Assembly (NCBI RefSeq): GCF_000315485.1
Contig: NZ_JH992945.1
Coordinates: 310,001-374,000 of the forward strand
Source of the DNA: Bacteroides oleiciplenus YIT 12058
GTDB lineage: Bacteria; Bacteroidota; Bacteroidia; Bacteroidales; Bacteroidaceae
Direction: 5' to 3'
Length of the DNA stretch: 64,000 nt
Part shown: positions 1-8,479 of the stretch, one piece after another
Layout: the number at the start of each line of letters is the position of its first letter
Numbering within the stretch: position 1 is the first letter of the stretch
Made by a program: the position numbers and the translations under genes
Notes under the pieces: model-generated
Told to the model about the DNA's origin: nothing
What the model saw: only the letters and a program-made list of their open reading frames with translations
The model's database searches: none

Positions 1-39
1 CAGTTCTTCTGCAATCATTCTGGCATCTGAACGGTTCAT
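1..39 (-). CDS. Start of a truncated gene at the window edge (prophage/element early operon)
   Basis: Only the first 13 codons are in the window, beginning MNRSDARMIAEEL. The ATG shares four bases (ATGA) with the stop of the upstream small gene, which indicates translational coupling in one leftward operon. The visible helix resembles N-termini of small helical proteins in Bacteroides prophages and integrative elements, but no function can be given from 13 residues. Confidence 0.5.
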   Translation of the reverse strand, partial: MNRSDARMIAEEL

Positions 40-239
40 TTCTTTATCGCTTCGATGGTTATCTGATTTTTATCTTTGTCGATGGATGTTGAATATCTTT
101 CAACGTCTTCACGGGGATCAGTAAAAGCTAATTGATAGGCGTAGCTTCTTGCATTGACGCAATCCTTGTAAGAATCCAGCTGCATTACTTTGGAAGAACC
201 AGCTTTAATACTTAGAATATCTTTCTTTGTTACTTTCAT
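36..239 (-). CDS. Small hypothetical protein, prophage/element early gene
   Basis: A 67-residue acidic/basic protein starting MKVTKKDIL and ending in a lysine-rich tail. The reading frame is open up to position 407, but the longer start lies upstream of the predicted transcription start (promoter at 394-423), so the ATG at 239 is preferred. It overlaps the next leftward gene by four bases. Genes of this type (short, one Cys, many charged residues) are common just upstream of transposition or replication genes in Bacteroides phage-like regions. That is a recollection of context, not a domain match. Function unknown. Confidence 0.55.
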   Translation of the reverse strand: MKVTKKDILSIKAGSSKVMQLDSYKDCVNARSYAYQLAFTDPREDVERYSTSIDKDKNQITIEAIKK

Positions 240-393
240 ATTATTTTCTATTTTATACTTAAATTTTCCACAAAAAAATTTGCATAAAAGAAAGCTAACA
301 ACTACATTTGCCAATGAGATATGTAGTAAGTGGCTTTTGAAGTCGCCAGCTTTCTTGTTGTTCAAACTTACACTCTTTGTTTGTTTGACGTTG

Positions 394-423
394 CAAATAT
401 ACTTCATATTTTCAGAAGTACAA
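394..423 (-). promoter_or_regulatory. Leftward promoter of the element's early operon
   Basis: On the minus strand a TTG at 423-421 is followed after 19 bases by TATATTTG (401-394), matching the Bacteroides TTG / TAnnTTTG promoter. Transcription would start near 387 and give a leader of about 150 nt before the ATG at 239. It diverges from the repressor gene at 1017, as expected for a lysis/lysogeny-type control region. Confidence 0.6.
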
Positions 424-424
424 T

Positions 425-673
425 AAAATGCTTCATAAAATTTGTAGTATATCGTATGTTATAAAACATGTTTTAATATAAGTTGCTGGTTTATAAAATG
501 TTATACAAGTGAGGCTTGCGTAAAAAGAAAGCTTTCTGAAAAAAAAGTAATGTCGTTCTATTAGTATTGTAATAATTGAAGAAGTAAAAGACGATCTCAT
601 TCGGTAAGGTGCTGGATTGCTGCATAGTTAGCCCTTAGACGGTTTCCCGTTTTTGCTATATGCAGCATAAGAA
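425..673. other. AT-rich spacer, no gene recognised
   Basis: This stretch lies between the leftward early promoter and the Cys-rich reading frame at 674. It is AT-rich and contains no open frame with plausible coding features. No clear promoter match or strong hairpin was seen. It could hold operators for the repressor at 1017, but no obvious repeated motif was found. Confidence 0.4.
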
Positions 674-907
674 ATGTCTCGTTCGTATAAGTACGCCGTT
701 CTTAGCTGGCCGGGCATTAACAAGTTACCCGACTTCCCGGATTTTTCGCTTACTTGTAGCTGTGCAGGCATCCCGGTTTCGTTTGCCTCTCAATATCGCA
801 CGCCTTTCGCAGTATTGAGTTGTAAGAGTGTAACCCTCTGTCTCTCCGCTATGCGGCCTACCGCCGATTACACAATGTGGAGAAAAAGAAAATCCGCAAA
901 TAGGTAG
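674..907 (+). CDS. Doubtful Cys/Ser-rich 77-residue reading frame
   Basis: The frame starts MSRSYKYAVLSW and has five Cys, many Ser/Thr and Pro, and an Arg/Lys-rich end whose stop lies inside a hairpin (890-924). The base composition is clearly more GC-rich than the flanks. No domain is recognised. Composition and the hairpin make an RNA or a non-coding repeat about as likely as a protein. It is listed because the sequence looks constrained and differs from its surroundings, not because coding is shown. Confidence 0.2.
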   Translation: MSRSYKYAVLSWPGINKLPDFPDFSLTCSCAGIPVSFASQYRTPFAVLSCKSVTLCLSAMRPTADYTMWRKRKSANR

Positions 908-984
908 CAGCTATTTACGGATTTCTATATATAAACTCCAAATAGGATGTTTAATCAATTTATGTGGTAATACTGCTACTATTA
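880..984 (-). ncRNA. Candidate ~100-nt small RNA
   Basis: On the minus strand a TATATTTG -7 box lies at 998-991, with a TTG-type element 21 bases upstream (1022-1020). About 60 bases after the expected start there is a hairpin of 14-bp arms (924-911 with 903-890, one mismatch) followed by ATTTTCTTTTTC. Promoter plus intrinsic terminator with no open frame between them suggests a short RNA. It is divergent from, and nearly abuts, the repressor gene at 1017. Confidence 0.3.
890..924. terminator. Hairpin terminator, stronger on the minus strand
   Basis: Arms 890-903 and 911-924 pair with one mismatch around a 7-base loop. The minus-strand 3' side is T-rich (ATTTTCTTTTT), while the plus-strand side is only weakly T-rich. 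It would end a leftward RNA from the promoter at 991-998. Confidence 0.5.
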
Positions 985-1016
985 CGGATGCAAATATACT
1001 ACTTAATTTGTGAAGT

Positions 1017-1787
1017 ATGCAAGAAGTTGACGATAAAAAATTGAGTGATCTCTCAAAAAGGTTTTTGCAAGCAATTTCATATTGTGGTTTGAGTGGGTAT
1101 AAATTGAAGAAAGACAATATTATATCCAGTGAATCAACTCTTACCAGTATAAAAAAAGGGATTCAGTTACCAAGTAAAAAAACAATTGATGCTTTTTGTG
1201 AGAAGTATGATGTGAGCAGAGCATGGCTATATACTGGAGAAGGTTTGTTTGCAAAGACTCCATCAGGACAGATAGAACCTTCGGAGAAGGATATTAGGGA
1301 TGCTCTGAAAAATGCGAGAATGCAATCAGACTCTACGATTAGTAAAGTAGCTCCTTATCTTCAAGATATTCTTGTAAAAGTAAAATATGTTCCGATAGAT
1401 GCTGCGGCTTCATTTGTCGAAAGCTTATATAACACAGCTTATGAAATTGATTCTTATGGTGTCATGCCGGAAGAAGGTGAAGTGCTTGATGATTCTTATA
1501 TGGTCTTTCAAGTACGTGGTGACAGCATGGAGCCAACTATACCGGACGGAGCTAAAATTCTTGCTCGCAAAATAGAAGAAGGTTTGTGGGAAAGCGCGTC
1601 AGGAGTTGTGAGTATTGTGTATGGGAAAACACTTTCAGTCAAGCGGATATTGAAAAACAGTCTTTTCTTGGATAATGTGCTGACTTTAAAGGCTGATAAC
1701 CCCAAGCATGGCCAGTTAGATGTCGAGAGAAGAGAAATAAGGGGGATGTGGCAAGCATTACGCATAATAAGTCAAAAGATTATTTGA
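1017..1787 (+). CDS. S24/LexA-like phage repressor
   Basis: This 256-residue protein has an N-terminal helix-turn-helix region (about 10-75) and a C-terminal S24 peptidase domain (about 150-250). Ser170 in GDSMEP and Lys209 in SVKRIL fit the serine-lysine catalytic dyad of LexA/CI-type repressors. Such proteins repress early phage or element genes and cleave themselves on RecA activation. The gene is the first rightward gene, divergent from the early operon at 239, and is followed one base later by a second HTH gene. A weak -7-like TTAATTTG at 1003-1010 would start the mRNA at or near the ATG, so the message may be nearly leaderless. Confidence 0.8.
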   Translation: MQEVDDKKLSDLSKRFLQAISYCGLSGYKLKKDNIISSESTLTSIKKGIQLPSKKTIDAFCEKYDVSRAWLYTGEGLFAKTPSGQIEPSEKDIRDALKNARMQSDSTISKVAPYLQDILVKVKYVPIDAAASFVESLYNTAYEIDSYGVMPEEGEVLDDSYMVFQVRGDSMEPTIPDGAKILARKIEEGLWESASGVVSIVYGKTLSVKRILKNSLFLDNVLTLKADNPKHGQLDVERREIRGMWQALRIISQKII

Positions 1788-1788
1788 T

Positions 1789-2127
1789 ATGGAAGAAAGG
1801 GCTATTGACAGATTACGAAAATTTGCAAGGTATGCACGTGATAAGGGAGTTGTCAAAGGTGAGAACTCGTTTGAGGCTTATTGTGAATTATCAAATAGAT
1901 ACATTTATAATTCCATAAGGAACGGGAAGGGGGCTATTGGAACTGATATAATAGCTCGTATTGTGGATAAGTTCCCGGAATTGAATGTGAAGTGGCTTTG
2001 TACTGGCAAAGGGAATATGATTGAGACGGATATTGATGCGAATGTCAACTACAAAGCAGCTTATGAAGGTGCGATGATGCAGATAGAAGCACTGCATAAA
2101 ATTATAGAAGAAAATAAGCGGAGATGA
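1789..2127 (+). CDS. HTH-type small regulator, prophage/element
   Basis: A 112-residue protein with an N-terminal DNA-binding-like region. The segment ending KWLCTGKGNM parallels the SRAWLYTGEG segment of the repressor encoded immediately upstream, so both carry the same kind of HTH domain. A helical, charged C-terminus (about 85-112) follows. There is one base between the genes, so they are co-transcribed. It probably acts as an accessory or Cro-like regulator. The S24 peptidase part is absent. Confidence 0.6.
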   Translation: MEERAIDRLRKFARYARDKGVVKGENSFEAYCELSNRYIYNSIRNGKGAIGTDIIARIVDKFPELNVKWLCTGKGNMIETDIDANVNYKAAYEGAMMQIEALHKIIEENKRR

Positions 2128-2199
2128 TATAAATATGATACCATTAATATATTTTTAATAAGTATTTTATTGATTATCAGTATAATAGCAAAATGTGTT

Positions 2200-2214
2200 A
2201 GTCCCGTACGCACC
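2200..2214 (+). other. tRNA-3'-end-like block, possible attachment site edge
   Basis: The 15 bases AGTCCCGTACGCACC look like the 3' half of a T-arm plus acceptor stem of a tRNA gene, but no tRNA body precedes them. They lie directly after the last prophage-type gene and before a chromosomal gene of the opposite strand. This fits an att core left by integration into a tRNA gene, but the reading is weak. Confidence 0.3.
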
Positions 2215-2229
2215 GCGAAAATCGAGATT

Positions 2230-2267
2230 AAAGCTCTGAAGTTTATAGCTTCGGAGCTTTTTCTTTT
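2230..2267 (+). terminator. Rho-independent terminator after the repressor operon
   Basis: AAAGCTCTGAAG (2230-2241) pairs with CTTCGGAGCTTT (2249-2260), with one G-U pair and a 7-base loop, followed by TTCTTTTTTA. It ends rightward transcription from 1017 and may also serve the leftward gene. Confidence 0.75.
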
Positions 2268-2291
2268 TTAGCTAGACCAGATTCATATCTG

Positions 2292-3239
2292 TCAACGCCT
2301 GTCACTGCCAGATGATATTTTTAATGCCGTAGTGGTGAAGAGCACCTTTTCTATTTCATCGGAAGGATAGAATGAACGAAACTGCTGAGTAAGATTCAAC
2401 TTTAGCCGATAGAACCTTCCTCCTATCTGCGCAAATGAAACAACAAGTTCCATACCTTCATAAAAAAGTCTGTATCCATTCCAGTTACGAATAAATGTGC
2501 CTTTAAAGTTATGCATATCGGGAAGGTAAAAGGTAAAGTCGCCTTTGCCTTCGGAGGTATATTTAAAATAGAGAAGTCCTTTTTTCAATTGCTCGTGCTC
2601 TTTTAAATCAGTATTGATTTTCTCTTGAGCCTCCACGGAACCAACAAAATTCATGGCATAGTCTCCTTCATCTAAACGATAGTATTCATAGCGTCCTTTG
2701 GCCTCATCGGGTTTTGAATAAAGACTCAGGGCAATCAACGTTTTCCGGGCATTTTTGCGTGTCCTGAAATCCCAAAACTTTTTTGTGAACAGTTCGTCTA
2801 AGCTATAATTAAAACTACCCTTATTTATTATTTCTCCTGCACTTTCCTGAAACATTATCTCTTTGCCAAAGGGCTTTTTATCCGTAGTAAATTCTATTCT
2901 TTTTTTATATATCGGATCGTAATTATACTTGGTAGCACCACTATAGGGCATCAGACTCATTCCCGGTTTTCGAAGAGGTTCTTGCCCCAATGGATAAGGG
3001 CTATCCGGCAGACTTGTGTCGAAATGTAAACGATCTTTATAAATAATGGGTTGTTCGGGAAGCTGATTAAAGTTAGTACCTATTGACTGAATGGCACTCT
3101 TATTTAATTCTATTTCTTCAGAACTTTCTAATATCTTCTTCAAATTTAAGGAATCTTGAGCTGTCCACTGGGCACAACAATCCATTGCACACCAAAGATA
3201 TACCATAAACAATATAGCTACTTTGATAATCTTCTTCAT
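2292..3239 (-). CDS. Secreted DUF4858-like protein
   Basis: A 315-residue protein with an N-terminal signal peptide (MKKIIKVAILFMVYLWCAMDCCA, cleavage after about 23). The rest is a soluble, probably periplasmic domain rich in aromatic residues and with no membrane segment. It resembles the Bacteroidetes-specific DUF4858 family by general character; this assignment is from memory. It has its own promoter (3264-3294) and follows the MoxR/DUF58 operon in the same direction. No catalytic motif was found and the function is unknown. Confidence 0.6.
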   Translation of the reverse strand: MKKIIKVAILFMVYLWCAMDCCAQWTAQDSLNLKKILESSEEIELNKSAIQSIGTNFNQLPEQPIIYKDRLHFDTSLPDSPYPLGQEPLRKPGMSLMPYSGATKYNYDPIYKKRIEFTTDKKPFGKEIMFQESAGEIINKGSFNYSLDELFTKKFWDFRTRKNARKTLIALSLYSKPDEAKGRYEYYRLDEGDYAMNFVGSVEAQEKINTDLKEHEQLKKGLLYFKYTSEGKGDFTFYLPDMHNFKGTFIRNWNGYRLFYEGMELVVSFAQIGGRFYRLKLNLTQQFRSFYPSDEIEKVLFTTTALKISSGSDRR

Positions 3240-3263
3240 ACTTAATACCTACATAATTCGAAA

Positions 3264-3294
3264 CAAAGATAGACAAGTACACGTCTGTCTACAA
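3264..3294 (-). promoter_or_regulatory. Promoter of the DUF4858-like gene
   Basis: The minus strand carries TTG (3294-3292), 20 bases, then TATCTTTG (3271-3264), a full Bacteroides promoter match. The expected start is near 3257, giving an 18-nt leader. Confidence 0.7.
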
Positions 3295-3346
3295 TTAGTA
3301 TCGACCAGCAGTTTCTATTAGTAGATGAAACAGTATGATTTAAGGA

Positions 3347-4657
3347 TCATAAGAGTTGTCTCGATTTCATCTCCAGATATTTATTAATCACATCAATCGA
3401 AAGGTTTTCAGGGGTAGTTAATAAGGAATAAATGCCATGCTGTTTCAGCGTGGATACTATCAATCGCTTTTCAAAGGCAAATTTCTCGGCAATGACATGA
3501 CGATAATATCCTTCCGTATCCTTCGCAGGAGTGGCAATGTAGTTTTTCAGTTCTGCATCTTCAAAAAAGACCACAAGCAGACGGTGCTGGCGATTTAATT
3601 GCTGCAAATACGCCAACTGGCGGTTCATGCTACCCAGACTGGAGAAATTAGTATACAACACCAGAAGACTGCGTTTAGTGACATGCTTGTTCAAATGCAC
3701 ACAAAGGGAAGAAAAGTCCGTTTCACCGAAAGTGGTCTGCTGAGCATAGAGATTTTCAAGCAATGTCTGCATATGGCCCGAACGCTTGGAGGCCGGAACA
3801 AATGTGTCGAAGTGCGCATCAAAAGTCACAATGCCCGCCTTGTCTTCCCGACGCATGGCTACGTACGAAAGAACCAGCGAAGCATTTATCGCATAATCGA
3901 GCAAAGTCATTCCACGGAATGCCTGCTGCATCACCCGGCCTTTATCTATCACATTGTAAATCTGTTGGGAGCGTTCATCCTGATAGATGTTTACCATAAG
4001 TTCGTGGCGACGGGCACTTGCTTTCCAGTTTATCGTACGGTAATCGTCGCCCTTCACATATTCTTTGATCTGCTCAAACTCGGTATGATGTCCCACCCGG
4101 CGGATGCGTTTGATACCCATCTCTGTAAGGTTATCACTGATGGCCAACAATTCATACCGGTGCAACATCAGGTAAGAGGGGTATACTTTGATGTCGAGCG
4201 ACTCTCCACAGGTATACCGACGGGAAAGCAAACCTATTTTATGGGTGACGAACACACGAATCCTCCCAAAACCGTATACTCCCCGACTGGTAGGACGCAG
4301 ATTATAACTGATTGACTTTCCCTCATTAGCCTGAAGTTCGGTCCGGAAACATATATTGCGCTGCTGAAACACAAAAGGAATTTCATCGACAACTTCTACA
4401 GAAACAGGATGCGGATAACTGTTCTCCACCCGGATGCTCACCGCATTTTCATCCCCGTTGGAGAAACGGTCGGAGCATTGGCGGAATGCCTGGATACCCC
4501 GGATACAATAGAGCATATATCCATCTGCCAGCACCGCCAGAAAAAAGATAAAAAGTGCCCATTGCCCGATCACAAACAATGGGTCATATACAGTTCCGCT
4601 ACCCAACAACAGGATAATCAGAATGAGGATAATATAGAAGCGACGGGTCAGAATCAT
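3347..4657 (-). CDS. DUF58 domain protein of MoxR operon
   Basis: A 436-residue membrane-anchored protein with two hydrophobic segments near the N-terminus (about 7-45). The conserved DUF58 motif region GDDYRTINWKASARR is at about 200-215, and a VWA-like C-terminal half follows. DUF58 proteins are encoded with MoxR ATPases, are thought to be their VWA-type partners at the membrane, and resemble the Bacteroides aerotolerance (Bat) proteins. The start overlaps the MoxR stop by four bases (ATGA), so they are translationally coupled. It is the last gene of the operon that begins at 9422. Confidence 0.85.
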   Translation of the reverse strand: MILTRRFYIILILIILLLGSGTVYDPLFVIGQWALFIFFLAVLADGYMLYCIRGIQAFRQCSDRFSNGDENAVSIRVENSYPHPVSVEVVDEIPFVFQQRNICFRTELQANEGKSISYNLRPTSRGVYGFGRIRVFVTHKIGLLSRRYTCGESLDIKVYPSYLMLHRYELLAISDNLTEMGIKRIRRVGHHTEFEQIKEYVKGDDYRTINWKASARRHELMVNIYQDERSQQIYNVIDKGRVMQQAFRGMTLLDYAINASLVLSYVAMRREDKAGIVTFDAHFDTFVPASKRSGHMQTLLENLYAQQTTFGETDFSSLCVHLNKHVTKRSLLVLYTNFSSLGSMNRQLAYLQQLNRQHRLLVVFFEDAELKNYIATPAKDTEGYYRHVIAEKFAFEKRLIVSTLKQHGIYSLLTTPENLSIDVINKYLEMKSRQLL

Positions 4658-5628
4658 TTCGGAACTTCCACCTTATCAATCAGGCGTTGCGTTACTTTCA
4701 CCGGAGAATAGCCTTCCATTTCAGCTTCCGCAGTCAGGATGAGACGATGTTGAAGGACACTTGAAGCGACAAACTTAATGTCTTCCGGTGTCACAAAATC
4801 ACGTCCCTGCAACAATGCATAAGCCTTGGAAGCCTGCAACATTGCTACGGATGCACGCGGGGAAGCCCCCAGATACACCGCCTTACTTGTACGTGTCTGC
4901 TGCACAATCAAGGCAATATATTGAAGCAGAGTGCGGTCTACAAACACTTGGTTCATTACACTGCGGAGAGATAAAAGTTCCGCTTTCGTAATGGCAGGAG
5001 TGACGTCTTCCAGCTTCACCAGCGAGGCATTGGTATGATGGCGTTCCAGAATACTCACTTCTTCATCCAACGAAGGATAGTCCATTGTTATTTTCATCAG
5101 GAAGCGGTCGAGCTGCGCTTCGGGCAATTTATAAGTTCCCTCCTGCTCCACCGGATTCTGAGTAGCCAGAATTGTGTAAAGCTCTCCCATCGGGTACGTC
5201 GTCCCGTCAATGCTGACCTGGCGTTCTTCCATCACTTCGAACAAGGCCGCCTGCGTTTTGGCAGGGGCACGGTTGATTTCGTCCACCAGTATGACATCGG
5301 CAAACACCGGTCCTTGATGGAAGTCAAAATCATTGGTTTTCATGTTGAAGACCGTAGTACCCAGCACATCACTCGGCATCAGGTCCGGAGTGAACTGTAT
5401 GCGACTGAAATCAGCATCAACCAGCCGGGCAACCAGACGTGCCAGCAAAGTCTTCGCTACCCCCGGCACTCCTTCTATCAGCACATGACCATTTGCCAGA
5501 ATAGCTGTCAGCACCAGGTCTACCGTTTGCTCCTGCCCTACGATGACAGAAGCAATCCGATCTTTCAACTCTTGTATTTTCTCGGAAAAGAGGGTTAAAT
5601 CCACCCGTTGTTCTGTGTTCTCTTCCAT
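4654..5628 (-). CDS. MoxR family AAA+ ATPase
   Basis: A 324-residue AAA+ protein with Walker A GVPGVAKT (53-60), Walker B ILVDEINRAP (Asp116, Glu117), sensor-1 region ATQNP and the C-terminal lid. Length and motifs match MoxR. MoxR ATPases act as chaperones that mature or remodel partner protein complexes, usually with VWA/DUF58 proteins encoded next to them, as here. It lies 10 bases after the DUF4350 gene and overlaps the DUF58 gene by four bases. Confidence 0.92.
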   Translation of the reverse strand: MEENTEQRVDLTLFSEKIQELKDRIASVIVGQEQTVDLVLTAILANGHVLIEGVPGVAKTLLARLVARLVDADFSRIQFTPDLMPSDVLGTTVFNMKTNDFDFHQGPVFADVILVDEINRAPAKTQAALFEVMEERQVSIDGTTYPMGELYTILATQNPVEQEGTYKLPEAQLDRFLMKITMDYPSLDEEVSILERHHTNASLVKLEDVTPAITKAELLSLRSVMNQVFVDRTLLQYIALIVQQTRTSKAVYLGASPRASVAMLQASKAYALLQGRDFVTPEDIKFVASSVLQHRLILTAEAEMEGYSPVKVTQRLIDKVEVPK

Positions 5629-5638
5629 AAGTTTCTTT

Positions 5639-6910
5639 TTATATATGACTAATTATTTCATTCATTTTATCAATGTAGCGCTTCATCTGTTCCACGGAGA
5701 TGTCACATCCACCATAAATTACCGGCCTGACTGTACGGATAAATACTCCTATTTCTTCCTCATTCATACCTGTTTTCAGGGCAATCCTGCTGAAAGAGCG
5801 TTCATCATCCGCTACTTCTTCTATATCTACCTGAATCTCCCTCCTCAACTCTTCTGCAAAGTACATGTACTTTTTGCGAACCAAATCGCCATGGTCTTTC
5901 TTCTGGAAATAGAGAGTGCCTATCAATTCTGTGAACTCCAGCGACTTATTTTCCGGTTTGCGGATAACCGGTATCGCACGCTGTCTTCTCCGTGCAGTAA
6001 ATAGCATGAAGAGCAGTATGGCAAGCATCGTCAGATACAAAGCCCAACGAAGCGGCCTCTGCGAGAGGAAATAGCGGAAAGGAGACATCTGCACCTGTGC
6101 TGTTTGCTCCATATAAGCTTCAGTACGGACAATGGAAAGTTCTCCCATTTGCGATAGCAGACGGAAAAGATAAGTAGCATTATTCCCGTCCAGCACACCG
6201 TAGTTGGTAAAGAGTAACGGTGTGGAAGCCAGAATAATCTCTCCTTTCCCCCACTGATATGACATGGCAACCGGAACGTGGGTAATAGTATCTGAAAAAG
6301 CGGAATCCACATCAGCTTCATATCTGAATTCATTTACTGAAATATTCTTTACTGCCAACACCTTCGCCGGAAGCGAATCTGTGAGAAAATAAGATGAACA
6401 CAGTTGAGGATAGAAATAGAAATTCTGTCGGGGATAAACCGCAGAATCCCCTATCCAACACAGACTATCCTTCATCAACAGTGAAGTAGCATACTTCTTC
6501 AAAGCTACCGGACTAAAATAAGAATAGCTGTTTCTGAACTTCAATGTGTCTTCCAGCTTATTGCTGAACCAGGTACTTACCAACATTATCTTATTCCCGC
6601 GTTCCGCCATTTTCAGTAAAGCATCCACATCTACCTCTGATGGCATCCGGTTATTGGCAATAGCTAATATTCCCCTGCAAGACACCGTATCCTTCTGCTC
6701 CATCTGGTAAAAGGTTTCTCTGGATAATGAATACCCCATCGGCAACGAAACGGACAACAAGCTGTCAAAAACAGCACACCCGAAAGGCTGCTTATCGTAA
6801 TGGCTGAAAGTAGGATTCCACACGAATTTCTTCGGCAAGCGACATTCTATTGCAAACATCAACAGCAGAAAGATGACAATTCCGACGATGAACCAATGAC
6901 TTCCTTTCAT
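5639..6910 (-). CDS. DUF4350 membrane protein
   Basis: A 423-residue protein with an N-terminal membrane anchor (about 5-22), a large extracytoplasmic domain, a second membrane helix (about 287-307, followed by RRRQR) and a cytoplasmic C-terminal domain. DUF4350 proteins are consistently encoded between DUF4129 and MoxR genes. The extracytoplasmic part has the look of a class-I glutamine-amidotransferase-like fold typical for the family, but no catalytic Cys is evident. It overlaps the upstream DUF4129 gene by four bases. Confidence 0.78.
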   Translation of the reverse strand: MKGSHWFIVGIVIFLLLMFAIECRLPKKFVWNPTFSHYDKQPFGCAVFDSLLSVSLPMGYSLSRETFYQMEQKDTVSCRGILAIANNRMPSEVDVDALLKMAERGNKIMLVSTWFSNKLEDTLKFRNSYSYFSPVALKKYATSLLMKDSLCWIGDSAVYPRQNFYFYPQLCSSYFLTDSLPAKVLAVKNISVNEFRYEADVDSAFSDTITHVPVAMSYQWGKGEIILASTPLLFTNYGVLDGNNATYLFRLLSQMGELSIVRTEAYMEQTAQVQMSPFRYFLSQRPLRWALYLTMLAILLFMLFTARRRQRAIPVIRKPENKSLEFTELIGTLYFQKKDHGDLVRKKYMYFAEELRREIQVDIEEVADDERSFSRIALKTGMNEEEIGVFIRTVRPVIYGGCDISVEQMKRYIDKMNEIISHI

Positions 6911-7521
6911 GCAGCCCCTCCTTTCTTCACATCTTCCTGCAAGGAATGCATGGTGTGAAACAACGCTTCGGTCGCTTCAAAATTTCCATAACGCACCCGC
7001 AGGAAATGATGGGTCAACTGCCGGAAAGCGGGCAACCGCACTTCATTGATGTACTGTGTGGGTGTTTTGTAAAGTTGCCAGTCGATACGTCCTTCATCAC
7101 TGAGTTGCTTTAGCGTCTGCAAATATAATAACCGGACTGCTTCCCTGTAGTCATGACGTGAAAGTGCATCGGCAATCCCTTTCGTAAAATCCACTCCATA
7201 AATAGTATCTTCTTCCACCGTATAAGGCAAGGCATTCTTACGGGAATACGCGAATAATTCCGGATGCTTTCTGTAAACGAACCAGCCTACCAGAATAAGG
7301 ATAAGAATGGCGATACCTATCAGAATCAGTTCCGAATATTCTTCCGCAAAGTTGCTACCGAATATTTTTTGCATGACTTCTCCGAACCATCTGTTGAACC
7401 ACTCGAATAAATTAATTTCGGGAGCAATCAACTCACGGTTATAGTCATACGCCGCATCAGACTGCCATACGGCAACCTGAGCGGTGTCACAAACCAATGT
7501 ATCAGCCGGAGAAGTTATCAT
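6907..7521 (-). CDS. DUF4129 membrane protein
   Basis: A 204-residue protein with one central membrane segment (about 64-82). The C-terminal cytoplasmic domain carries the family signature around YREAVRLLYLQTLKQL and RVRYGNFEAT. DUF4129 proteins are part of MoxR/DUF58 operons in Bacteroidetes and many other bacteria, and their molecular role is unknown. The N-terminus is short and extracytoplasmic. There is no signal peptide. Eight bases separate it from the upstream membrane protein gene and four bases overlap the downstream one. Confidence 0.8.
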   Translation of the reverse strand: MITSPADTLVCDTAQVAVWQSDAAYDYNRELIAPEINLFEWFNRWFGEVMQKIFGSNFAEEYSELILIGIAILILILVGWFVYRKHPELFAYSRKNALPYTVEEDTIYGVDFTKGIADALSRHDYREAVRLLYLQTLKQLSDEGRIDWQLYKTPTQYINEVRLPAFRQLTHHFLRVRYGNFEATEALFHTMHSLQEDVKKGGAA

Positions 7522-7528
7522 TTACATT

Positions 7529-8479
7529 TTAAAGCTTATCGAAATTATCAATATCACTTTCTACCATGATGCTATCCACCTTTTCCGAAGCATGACCATA
7601 CTGATAAGCCAGTCCGACAAACGAAAAAATCATGGCGAGGTAAGCACCAAATACCTGTACAACAGCCAGCAGATAAAGCAAGAAGCTATATCCTACGGAT
7701 ACGGTTGCTTCAGTCCCCCCGCTACTTGTAGCAAAGATGTACTTCACCACTGTTCCTATGTACCAAGGTATCAGCGCCACTCCCTGTAAGATACCGGCAA
7801 TGATTCCCATGACAAGAGATATCATAAAGATACCTCCCCAAGTAGTAAATCCCAAGCGAAAAGTCTTTTTCAGCGACTCCACAATACTGATATCTTCAAG
7901 CAGGTAGATAGGTGCCCAGAGACTAAACGGTACAGCTACGGCTATCATAAACGGGGTTAGCAGAATTATAACAATTGGGAATAAAGTGACAGGAAATAAA
8001 GCAGCTATGACACCGATAACCAGGCTGGCAAACATCGTCAAGAGCAATCCGAAGAAGACCAATATAAACATCCTCTTCACATTATGGAGCAACATAGGTC
8101 GCAGCATCCCCAACGTGACGCCTTGCAAGCGTTCCTCCCGCTCATTATAAGTCCGAATCATTGCATAAACCAATGCAGTCAGCAACACAATGCCTATTAT
8201 CAACAGAAGCATATACAGACCGTAATAAGAAAAGAACGACATCAGCAAAGTAGAATCAGAATACATAGCTCCACTCTCCATCAAACCAGACATACCTATC
8301 GTATAAGTCATCAATCCATTCAAACTTAATGCCTGAACAAGACAAAGCGGTAAAAGCAAATAGGTTGCATACTTCAGCATCAACTTCCAATTCTCTTTTA
8401 TAAAATCGAAAGATGCATTAAACTTCTCACCGAAAGAACGTTTTACGTACAACGCAATTTTAGGTTTCTCTGTTTCCAT
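7529..8479 (-). CDS. Multi-spanning membrane protein of MoxR operon
   Basis: A 316-residue integral membrane protein beginning METEKPKIALYVKRS. A cytoplasmic N-terminal segment is followed by about six hydrophobic segments. It resembles proteins annotated with a glycerophosphoryl-diester-phosphodiesterase membrane domain; no catalytic phosphodiesterase residues are present, so the name reflects only the membrane part. The ATG at 8479 is preferred over a longer frame to 8536 because it gives the normal short overlap (20 bases) with the SpoIIM-like gene. Likely function: membrane component of the operon's complex. Confidence 0.72.
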   Translation of the reverse strand: METEKPKIALYVKRSFGEKFNASFDFIKENWKLMLKYATYLLLPLCLVQALSLNGLMTYTIGMSGLMESGAMYSDSTLLMSFFSYYGLYMLLLIIGIVLLTALVYAMIRTYNEREERLQGVTLGMLRPMLLHNVKRMFILVFFGLLLTMFASLVIGVIAALFPVTLFPIVIILLTPFMIAVAVPFSLWAPIYLLEDISIVESLKKTFRLGFTTWGGIFMISLVMGIIAGILQGVALIPWYIGTVVKYIFATSSGGTEATVSVGYSFLLYLLAVVQVFGAYLAMIFSFVGLAYQYGHASEKVDSIMVESDIDNFDKL

